This document shows positions 36,875 through 44,024 of a stretch of DNA of 64,000 nt, piece after piece. The translations under genes were made by a program, and so were the position numbers. The notes beneath the pieces were generated by a model that was not told the origin of the DNA, did not search any database, and worked only from the letters and a program-made list of their open reading frames with translations. This stretch comes from Legionella gresilensis (lineage in GTDB: Bacteria > Pseudomonadota > Gammaproteobacteria > Legionellales > Legionellaceae): assembly GCF_900639865.1 (NCBI RefSeq), contig NZ_CAAAHX010000001.1:1-64000 (forward strand), given 5' to 3'. Position 1 is the stretch's first letter; each line of letters opens with the position of its first letter.

Positions 36875-37282
36875 ATGAAGGCGAATAATAATTACAATTC
36901 ACATAACGCTACATTTTCTTCTAAAATTAGCATGAAACTGCAAGACTCTAAGCAAGAGCAACCATCAGTTCTCAATGTGAAAAAGAAATTTACTAAAAGT
37001 CCTTTATCTAACTTCCTAATCTGGCTTAAAGAGCAAATAGACGCAGGTAATAAGCAACTTTCATTAAATACTCAGAGCCTTATCCTTTATAAACCTTCAA
37101 GCTGCAGTCAAGATTTGATCTTTTTATTACCAGAAGTAATAGAGCAATATCATATCCAAACAGGTATTGCTGCGGAAATTATAAAATTTGAGCTTAAAAA
37201 CGCTTTAGAAATCACTTTCGCTTATACAATTATTAAAAACGAAAAAGTGATTGAAGTATTCCCGTGTAAGAAATTTTTTTAG
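36875..37282 (+). CDS. Small protein resembling the TraI_2 C-terminal domain
   Basis: 135-residue protein with AGGA before ATG. The segment SNFLIWLKEQIDAGNKQLSLNTQSLIL ... DLIFLLPEVIEQYHIQTG (about 45-97) has the pattern of the winged-helix C-terminal domain of TraI_2-type relaxase-associated proteins (F-x-WL-x-G-x-x-x-N...VHVV...L-L-V-S-P-x-I-F). A hydrophilic N-terminal part replaces the rest of the relaxase. This is by-eye similarity. It could be a stand-alone DNA-binding protein or a fragment of an old conjugation gene. Confidence 0.5.
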   Translation: MKANNNYNSHNATFSSKISMKLQDSKQEQPSVLNVKKKFTKSPLSNFLIWLKEQIDAGNKQLSLNTQSLILYKPSSCSQDLIFLLPEVIEQYHIQTGIAAEIIKFELKNALEITFAYTIIKNEKVIEVFPCKKFF

Positions 37283-37465
37283 GAGTAAAATCAACAAAGC
37301 TTATTAAGGCAGCTAATCCAACGCAGCTGAAAAAACTACATATATTCGTCGTATCTTATATACGTCTTTTATTTAAAGGGACTTCAGGTTTATTAAAATC
37401 GTAATTTCGCATTAATTTCTCTAATGCAGAGCGCAATGCTAATAAGACAATTTTTCTATATAAAT

Positions 37466-37552
37466 TGTCCCATTTGTCCCAATAAAAAATAATATTCTGG
37501 GACAGCTCTAGCTCAATGTTTATAAGGTTGTCCCAAGTGTCCCAGTTGTCCC
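37466..37552. repeat. GGGACA hexamer array 2 (iteron-like, mirror of array 1)
   Basis: TGTCCC at 37466 and 37475 (9 bp apart), GGGACA at 37499, then TGTCCC at 37529, 37538 and 37547 (9-bp period). Read on the minus strand the order is three direct, one inverted, two direct, beginning with the same 25-bp core as array 1. It lies in the 727-bp gap before the integrase gene, in which I see no coding frame. Confidence 0.8.
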
Positions 37553-37780
37553 ACTATTTTTATTTAATGCTTAAATAAAATTTAAAAATCACCTCGAAAT
37601 AATATGCTTAATAATGTGAAATCTTAATGTAGGGTTGTTATGTTACTTTAATTTTTAAGTTATTGATATTTAAATATAAAAATCTGGATTTTTCGGAATA
37701 AGACCCTGGATAATTCGGAATAAGGTGTTAATTCTGCTTATTAAATCTTAAACTCGACTTCGGCCACTTTTATATTGTCT

Positions 37781-37925
37781 TTCCCGCGCAGGCGGGAATC
37801 TATCTAAAAATTAACCTCAGTGCTAATTGATGAATAGATCCCCGCCTGCGCGGGGATGACATAGAGTTCGCAGGATGACATAGGATTTTCGGGATGACAT
37901 AGGATTTTCGGGATAATATAGGATC
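37781..37925. repeat. GC-rich inverted repeat plus 19-bp tandem repeats
   Basis: TTCCCGCGCAGGCGGGAA (37781-37798) and the arm ATAGATCCCCGCCTGCGCGGGG (37834-37855) form a long inverted repeat typical of dispersed REP-like units. It runs into tandem GGATGACATAGG units at 37854, 37873, 37892 and a decayed one at 37911, with an exact 19-bp period for the last steps. Upstream, TTCGGAATAAG occurs twice (37691-37725 region). Confidence 0.65.
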
Positions 37926-38009
37926 ATCTTTGGTTACAGTTAGCTCTCAAACTTATACACGCAACTCTGTGCCCTAGGAGCAGAGTCCTGGGGGAAGTAG
38001 TTCTATTTA

Positions 38010-39254
38010 TTATATTATTAACTCTTTTAAACTATCTAATTGACTTGCCATATTCCTAATCAAATGATCGGTAATTCGCTGCATAGGTTTCCTTAACCGC
38101 TCCACATCTCGCATGATATACCCTGCTGTTACATCATTAGTCATTTTATGATTCAGCAAGCGCTTTAAAGCATAAGCTGGCAAATCAAGGCTTTCAGCAA
38201 TGGTTGCAAAGGTTCGTCTTAAATCATGAATGGTAAATGGAATACCTGATAGCTCTGCTACTTTGAGCATGGCTTTTCTTGGTTCTACAACATGCCCTGT
38301 TCTACTAGGTGCTGGGAATACAAATTCATTCGTTTTAAATTGTTTTCTTCTTAAGAATAAGTCATAAAGAAAATCAGTTAGAGGTAACGTATGCGTTTCT
38401 CTATTTTTAGTATCTTGTACTGTAAATGTTTTGGCTTTGAAGTCAATGTCCTGCCAGCATAATGACGCTGCCTCCATACGTCTTAAGCCTGTAAAAAGAA
38501 TAAGTAAGAAATAATCTTTCCACATCATGGCTTGTGGGTAGCTCTCTTGCTCACCGAGTTTGGTTAAACCCTCATACCAGGCAGCAAGCTCGTGATTTTT
38601 AATCATGGTATTTTTGCGATCTACTCTGTACCAACTGCGAGTGTGCGATAGGTATTCAACGGGATTAATGGCGATAATCGGTTGGCCATCTTCAAGCTGA
38701 TATTCATGGACTGCAAAATTAAAAACAGCGCGTAAAACGCGCATGGCGTAATTTGCGCGCGCTTTACTGTTGGTTTGCCCATATTGGGCATGGCGTTTAG
38801 CAATCATTTCTCTGGTGATATTAATTAGAGGTTTACCTAACCAATCAGGAATAACTTGTTTTAAGACGCTTTGATAATCTTTAATAGTTAATGACTTTAA
38901 ATCTTTGCGCGCTCTAAGGTAGTCATTAAATACTTGCTGCAGCGTTAGAGATTTAATTTTATTTGCTTTCTTTTCAGCAATGGGATTATCCCCTTTCGCA
39001 ATTTGGCCTAATACATGTTTTGCTTGCTTGCGTGCTTCTTCGGCAGTTAGCTGGCCAAATTTACCTAGTGTGATGCGTTTCACTTTATTAGCAATGCGCG
39101 TTTCTACAATAAAGCTTTTTACCCCGCTGCCGGTTACTCGCAATGCAAAGCCTTTTAATTGTTCATCACGATAGAAAACTTGGTCTTTTCCTTCACTAGG
39201 TTTGATTTTATCAATGACCGATTTAGTGAGTTTGATTGCCTTATTATTTTCCAT
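38010..39254 (-). CDS. int: P4-family tyrosine integrase
   Basis: 414-residue site-specific recombinase of the island. The N-terminal DUF4102 arm-binding domain (LTKSVIDKIKPSEGKDQVFYRDEQLKGFALRVTGSG; LGKFGQLTAEEARKQAKHVLGQIAKGDNP) is followed by the core-binding domain and the catalytic domain. Catalytic residues are Arg in FTGLRRMEAASL (about 256), HDLRRTF (His and Arg, about 342-345), LLNHK (His about 365) and Tyr in AGYIMRDVERL (about 375). AAGGAAG lies 5 nt before the start. The gene is 171 bp from attR and reads inward, as usual for tRNA-targeting P4-type elements. Confidence 0.95.
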   Translation of the reverse strand: MENNKAIKLTKSVIDKIKPSEGKDQVFYRDEQLKGFALRVTGSGVKSFIVETRIANKVKRITLGKFGQLTAEEARKQAKHVLGQIAKGDNPIAEKKANKIKSLTLQQVFNDYLRARKDLKSLTIKDYQSVLKQVIPDWLGKPLINITREMIAKRHAQYGQTNSKARANYAMRVLRAVFNFAVHEYQLEDGQPIIAINPVEYLSHTRSWYRVDRKNTMIKNHELAAWYEGLTKLGEQESYPQAMMWKDYFLLILFTGLRRMEAASLCWQDIDFKAKTFTVQDTKNRETHTLPLTDFLYDLFLRRKQFKTNEFVFPAPSRTGHVVEPRKAMLKVAELSGIPFTIHDLRRTFATIAESLDLPAYALKRLLNHKMTNDVTAGYIMRDVERLRKPMQRITDHLIRNMASQLDSLKELII

Positions 39255-39288
39255 AAAACTTCCTTTAAAAAACCTTTAACTAAAATCT

Positions 39289-39314
39289 CATGTAGACGCC
39301 ATGTAGACAGATTA
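39289..39314 (+). other. Right arm-type integrase site
   Basis: 26-bp match (24 of 26) to 26273-26298, with ATGTAGAC at 39290 and 39301. Located between the integrase start and attR, so it also overlaps the likely integrase promoter, as in autoregulated integrases. Confidence 0.6.
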
Positions 39315-39425
39315 TTTAAAATGTATTAAAAGTTAAAAAATTAAAATAATGCATAATGTATTTGATTTTAAAGGAAAAATAAAGGAATTTAAAAGTTAAG
39401 AAAAGGTATTAAAAACGGCTAAATT

Positions 39426-39477
39426 AGGACTGAAAATCCTTGTGTCGGTGGTTCGATTCCACCTCTGGCCACCATTA
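39426..39477. other. attR (partial tRNA-Phe duplicate)
   Basis: 52 bp identical to 26179-26230. It lacks the 5' acceptor strand and D arm, so it is not a functional tRNA. The adjoining 39478-39696 stretch holds no gene I can support; it contains a GGGTCTTT direct repeat (39560-39567 and 39613-39620). Confidence 0.92.
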
Positions 39478-39696
39478 AATCCGTTTTAAATAAATTATTT
39501 ACGGGTCTTTTCTGTTTATGAGGGGCATTTATCAAGCACACAGCACTCTAACCCTAATTGGGTCTTTCCCAAATTCGGGTGCATATTGATAAACCGCATA
39601 AAACTTTAACGGGGTCTTTACACAATATAAGCGAAGCTATAAATATATCAAGAGAGTCCCTGCTTCTAAAAATACCTAGGCAGGGACTAAATAAAA

Positions 39697-40500
39697 TTAA
39701 ATTTTTTGAGACATGTCTGTATGGGAAAAATCATTATCCGCAGATACATCTGTATCTGATGAAAATATGCCAGAATGATGATGTGTTTTTATATGTTTAT
39801 GACTTGAACCGGATGAATTATTTAATTCTCTTTTCCGCCTTCCGTTAATTAAAGGATATTCGTCTGCTTTATCCTCTCTTTGATCTTTTTTATTCTGTTG
39901 TGAATTAACAAAGCTAAATTGTTGGCGGAGCCTTGCCTGTCTATTAAGTTCCTTTTGATATTTATATTGGTTTAAAGATAAGACTAATGTTTTAACACCA
40001 CCGATTATAACATAGTGTTGTTTTTTTCTATTAGCCTGACCTTCAACTGTATGGGTTTTTAAGATTTCTTTATCAATAATTTCATTATTATTTAAAAATA
40101 GCTGATGGCTAGCTTTTTGAGCATAGGTATAAACCTCTCTTTCTTGATTATTAATGGTGACAAAGTGTTTTGTTTCTTTACCAATAACTCTTCTTTCATA
40201 AGTTTTTAGGACGTCACCTTTAAGCTCTTCACCATGTAAAAAAACTCGTGGTGTAGAGCCAGTTAATACAGTAGGTGTTTGAGTCGGTGCACTAGTAGCT
40301 TGTTTGCCCTTAGAGACCGTTTCACCAAATAGATTAAATCGACTTACCATATGGGCCAAATCTTGATTACTTAAATTATCCTGAGTAGGGAATCTAGTTG
40401 TAGCTATGGGTGCGCTTGTTGTAGAACGCTCTTTTAATTCTGTAGCCAAAGGAGTTTCTTGATGGTTAGGCTCGTTAATAGAAATTTTGTCTGTAGGCAT
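39697..40500 (-). CDS. Hypothetical protein with an internal duplication; effector-like
   Basis: Unrecognised 267-residue protein. The first 75 residues are Thr/Ser/Pro/Gln-rich and look disordered. Two similar modules follow: VFLHGEELKGDVLKTYERRV...HFVTINNQEREVYTYAQ (about 85-130) and LFLNNNEIIDKEILKTHTVE...HYVIIGGVKTLVLSLNQ (about 133-180). The C-terminus is basic then Ser/His/Asp-rich. No ribosome site is obvious upstream. It lies just outside the island. Composition suggests a secreted effector, unproven. Confidence 0.65.
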   Translation of the reverse strand: MPTDKISINEPNHQETPLATELKERSTTSAPIATTRFPTQDNLSNQDLAHMVSRFNLFGETVSKGKQATSAPTQTPTVLTGSTPRVFLHGEELKGDVLKTYERRVIGKETKHFVTINNQEREVYTYAQKASHQLFLNNNEIIDKEILKTHTVEGQANRKKQHYVIIGGVKTLVLSLNQYKYQKELNRQARLRQQFSFVNSQQNKKDQREDKADEYPLINGRRKRELNNSSGSSHKHIKTHHHSGIFSSDTDVSADNDFSHTDMSQKI

Positions 40501-40617
40501 AATCGTTAACCAATTAAAATAAAAGTTATTAATTTATACCATATTGATCAATATTAAGTCAATATGTTTTTATTTAATACCCAAATATTTTAAGAAATTA
40601 GGAGAAATTTAAAGATA

Positions 40618-41170
40618 TTAGTTCTGTTCTAATGGGCCCTTTGATTTGGGCTATCAAGCCTGGTAAATGATTGCCATCAAGATGCACACTATCGGTGACA
40701 TGCATGGAAACGATATCAAGCGTGCCTGCATCTAATGCTAGATGTAATTTCTTCCAAACAGCAGCGGCTCTTGCCGTGTTTTAAGCGCTTCCACTCGCCT
40801 TGACCAAGGACTTGAACACCGGTCGAGTCGATTAGAATATGCCGTGCCTTACTTTTGGCTTAATGTTTAAGTCAATCTTTAAGATCTTGGCTCTGCGGCA
40901 TAAGGTGCTGTAGTCTGGCGTTTTAATGGCTAACTTATGAAGGGTTAATAAAGAACTTAAAAATCCCTCTGTTGCTCGATAAGTTAAATGAAAGAGTTGT
41001 CTTAGGGTTAACGCACAAGCAATAAGTAAATCCGAATAAACCGGATTCCCATGTGAACTTTGGCTACTTTTTATCTGATTTTCATTAAACCATACATCAA
41101 GGCTTCCACGGGATACCAATCCTTTGTTATACTCAGACCAGTTACGAACGCGATAGACTTTTTTAGTCAT
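40618..41170 (-). pseudogene. Broken IS5-family transposase
   Basis: The start (MTKKVYRVRNWSEYNKGLVSRGSLDVWF, LTLRQLFHLTYRATEGFLSSLLTL, PDYSTLCRRAK) is a typical IS5-type transposase N-terminus. The frame then breaks near 40860 and continues in another frame as RHILIDSTGVQVLGQGEWKRLKHGKSR. A second shift near 40770 leads to AVWKKLHLALDAGTLDIVSMHVTDS...LPGLIAQIKGP, ending around 40618. At least two frameshifts and a missing C-terminus. A dead insertion sequence. Confidence 0.85.
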
Positions 41171-41425
41171 GGCTAAACTCCTCTATTTCGACGAATAGAA
41201 GTTATAACGTTCAGGTGCGTAACACCACCTTTTTTTATTTATTCTTAATATTACCTCAACTTCTCTTAAAATATGAAACAACGCCAGTAGTTGCGAAGGT
41301 TCTCAAAAAATATCTCTAAACTTAGTGAAATAAATAATTATCTGCTGAGGTTAAATTTAATCTTTTGTTAAGAAAAGTTAAGTATAATTACTATATGTTA
41401 TTTAGTTGAGCACTTGGAAATATTT

Positions 41426-42501
41426 ATGCCCAAGCTTAAGGACGTTCCTCAGTATTATAATCCGACGAACTCGATAAAAAAGATAAAAAGGTATGTCACC
41501 ATCTATCTAACGATGATTCTACCAGACATAGGGAGGAATTTGATAGAACCATTAGGGCTAGTCAACCAAGGCTTCGTCAAGCAATCGCACCAATAATTGA
41601 GAAACTACAAGAATATGCTAATAGCCTCAATGGTGAAATCGCACCTATTCAGAGTGATATAAACGCTCTTATTAAGCAATTACAAGGTTTAATAGTTAGT
41701 TCAGATCCTATCTTACCAGAGCAAATCCCTTCATTGCTGAAATTATATATTGAAAAAAATAGGTACCAAAATGATTCTGTAACTAGGCATTTAGTAACTT
41801 ATGCTGAGCAATATAAGGAAGGTATAAAAGAAGTAGTAAGTAATTTAGCTGAGGCTGAAAAAACTTTTCTAAAGCGAGATTCCTCAATTAAGGAAAACTT
41901 AGCAGCTCACCTTAAGCAAGCTGTTTTCGCAGCCTTAGAAAAGATAGGAAATGAATCAAAATCAAGTGCCGAAGATATTCCTGGTATTAGCTCTTTTTGT
42001 GTTGGATTAAAAGACAAAATAAGCTTTAAGCAAGTAAATGAGGTAAAAGATATATTTCAACAAGAATTTTTAGCTTGTAAAGATTATTATCGCCGACAGG
42101 GCTTACTTTCATCGGATAATCCAAAAATTAAACAGAAATTAAAGTTAATAGAAGAAGTCATTGAAGCCAATAATAGTAATATTCGCCTTTTATTTGGTGT
42201 GTCGAAACCAGAAGCTACGCAATCAAAACCATCTATTTTAGAAACTTTAGATAGTTATCTAACTAAGCGAAGCAATGTTAAGAGTAACGGCATTACTAAA
42301 CAATACTATGGTAGCTTTTTTACTTGTTTTAAAAAATCATTTGATCAGAAAGATAAAGCAGTTAAGGCTCTTAAAAAAGCTCTAAACAGGGAGCCGACAT
42401 CTGAACTCCTAGATCATTTACCTACTTTGCGAGATGGTGAACTAGGTAAAAGCCTTAGAGCTTTTATTAAAGCAGGTTATGCAGATAATATTGTTGGTTA
42501 A
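41426..42501 (+). pseudogene. Coiled-coil, effector-like gene with one frameshift
   Basis: ATG 41426 begins MPKLKDVPQYYN, then the frame stays open only to 41596 with unlikely sequence. A second frame, open from about 41461 to 42501, reads SDELDKKDKKVCHHLSNDD...REEFDRTIRASQPRLRQAIAPIIEKLQEYANSLNGEIAPIQSDIN and continues into 255 further residues, all of the same hydrophilic helical type. Adding one T near 41461 (AAT-TCC) would restore one protein of about 358 residues. Either a real frameshift mutation, programmed slippage, or a sequencing error. Homologue not recognised. Confidence 0.65.
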
Positions 42502-42751
42502 AGAGTTCAAACTGTAAGCGAGTTTATTAACGCACTACATGACCAAGTCATGCCAGGGTCAAATATTGTACAAATAGCGCTATAAAAACAGTACATAACT
42601 ATTTCTAAATACCAATAAATCTAAGCTCAAAAACATTTTAGGAATCACTTTTGGAATTTTGAACAAAATCAACTGTCCTGAGTTTTTAGCTCAAGACAGC
42701 TGCTACGCTTGCTAATTTTTCTTAATTAATCTTTTTTAGTTTAATTGGTTT

Positions 42752-43612
42752 TTATTTACGATAAAACATAGAGGATAGCAAGAACCCTACAGTACCAGCT
42801 ATTAATAAATAAGTCGTAGGTCTTCCGCTAAATTGCATATTATTAGGTAAGTCTTCTAATGAAGGGTGACCAGCATGCTCTTGATGAGAAGCATTAGGCT
42901 TGTTTTGCATGGTATTTTGTTTCATGCGGTTGTGGTCTTTTTCTTTATATAAATGAACTACTTTTATTTTTTTTTGTTGTAACAAAGAAGATAGCAAAAA
43001 TCCTAAACCCGTAGTCATTAATAAGAAAGGAAAAGGTTTTTCACTCACTTTCTGCATGGCAGTGTCAGAATAGTCTTTGATAGTATCTTGAGTCTCACTA
43101 ATTTTATCCCGGCTATCATAAAATAGTTCATTAAATTGGTCTTTAACACGGCTAAATAAAGGTTTTTGTCTGAAAGGCATATGAGGTAAATTTTTCACTA
43201 AACGATCTTTCCAAGATTCGTGAGGCAAATTTCTCATTAAGCGATCTTTCAGAGATTCGTGATGTAAATGAGCCTTTTTATCCTCGTTTCGGTGCAACAT
43301 AGAAGAGAGTATAAATCCTATAGCAGTAGTTGCTAATAAATAAGGCATAGGTCTTTCAACAAATTTATCTATGGCTGTATTAGAATAGTCTTTAATAGCA
43401 TGCTGAGTATCACTTACCTTATCACGGCTATCGTGAAATAACTCAATAAATCGCTGTTTAGCTTGTTTAAACCAAGGCTTTTGGCTGAATTGTTTCTGAT
43501 GTAATTTTTTTGTTGAATAAGGCTCTACTTGCTCATGCTCGGGTGTATCCTGCCACCCTCCCAGATTGGGTTTAATTTTTCCTCGGTTTTGATCCTGATG
43601 TAAATGATCCAT
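42752..43612 (-). CDS. Protein with three DUF883-like membrane segments
   Basis: 286-residue protein built from repeats. Modules 1 (about 44-108) and 2 (about 150-215) are each a helical stretch of the form KQRFIELFHDSRDKVSDTQ...AIKDYSNTAIDK followed by a glycine-containing membrane segment (ERPMPYLLATTAIGFILSSML; EKPFPFLLMTTGLGFLLSSLL). A third copy keeps only the membrane segment (RPTTYLLIAGTVGFLLSSMF, C-terminal). The pattern matches DUF883/ElaB-YqjD proteins, which tether ribosomes to the inner membrane, but in triplicate. GGAGATG precedes the start. Between modules is a duplicated HESWKDRL(V/M)KNLPH motif. Confidence 0.75.
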   Translation of the reverse strand: MDHLHQDQNRGKIKPNLGGWQDTPEHEQVEPYSTKKLHQKQFSQKPWFKQAKQRFIELFHDSRDKVSDTQHAIKDYSNTAIDKFVERPMPYLLATTAIGFILSSMLHRNEDKKAHLHHESLKDRLMRNLPHESWKDRLVKNLPHMPFRQKPLFSRVKDQFNELFYDSRDKISETQDTIKDYSDTAMQKVSEKPFPFLLMTTGLGFLLSSLLQQKKIKVVHLYKEKDHNRMKQNTMQNKPNASHQEHAGHPSLEDLPNNMQFSGRPTTYLLIAGTVGFLLSSMFYRK

Positions 43613-43758
43613 TTTTCATCTCCTTTCCCTAAATATAGTTAATTTGATTATTAGCTACCTTATTTAAGGATAGACTCAAAATAAATTATGGCAAATCAAA
43701 GCCTTTATGCACAAAATCAGGAAACTATAAACTATAATGTTTTCTAGTAGACGCAAGT

Positions 43759-43985
43759 GTAGGTTGAGCCCTTCGACCCAATAATCCTTTGTCAATTCAG
43801 CACGAATTCTATAAATTTAAAATCCAACAGAGTGGAAAGATTTTGAAATTATTTGACTAGAAATATTCTAATTCGCATCAATTTTTTAAATAATTTATGC
43901 AATCAAGAGACAAGAGTAATGGAAAACCACAGTGACTTAAGATATGAACGGGGAATAAATATTGGGCCATTTGGCCCAACCTACG
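43759..43985. repeat. Dispersed GTAGGTTGGGC-type palindromic repeat
   Basis: GTAGGTTGAGCC at 43759-43770 and TTGGGCCATTTGGCCCAA with CCTACG at 43962-43985. The same motif in inverted form occurs at 51368-51391 and as a complete inverted pair at 60578-60676. In this 412-bp gap no gene is seen. Confidence 0.6.
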
Positions 43986-44024
43986 ATCGCTATTAAAGCT
44001 TTTGTTTACAGGGTTATCTAATAA

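Larger units (their letters stand above)
26179..39477. mobile_element. 13.2-kb tRNA-Phe integrative genomic island (satellite-like)
   Basis: Bounded by a 52-bp exact direct repeat of the tRNA-Phe 3' part (26179-26230 and 39426-39477). It carries a P4-family integrase at the right end, an AlpA-type regulator, a DUF927 helicase-like protein, duplicated arm-type sites, two mirrored hexamer arrays, a hammerhead ribozyme and accessory genes (SIR2, AAA/DUF4143, two-component set). No capsid, terminase, relaxase or type IV secretion genes are visible, so movement probably depends on a helper phage or conjugative element. Satellite identity is inference. Confidence 0.88.

Noticed and set aside
37282-38009. 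Small genes in the gap before the integrase
   Set aside because: No frame with a start and ribosome site; the stretch is explained by repeats and the hexamer array.
39426-39474. Second tRNA-Phe gene
   Set aside because: Only the 3' part is present, without D arm and 5' acceptor strand; it is the att duplicate.
39558-39848. 96-residue plus-strand frame near the island border
   Set aside because: No ribosome site, unlikely composition, and it overlaps the better-supported minus-strand gene 39697-40500.
42672-42702. Terminator between the frameshifted gene and the DUF883-like gene
   Set aside because: The stem has mismatches and lacks a T-run on either strand.
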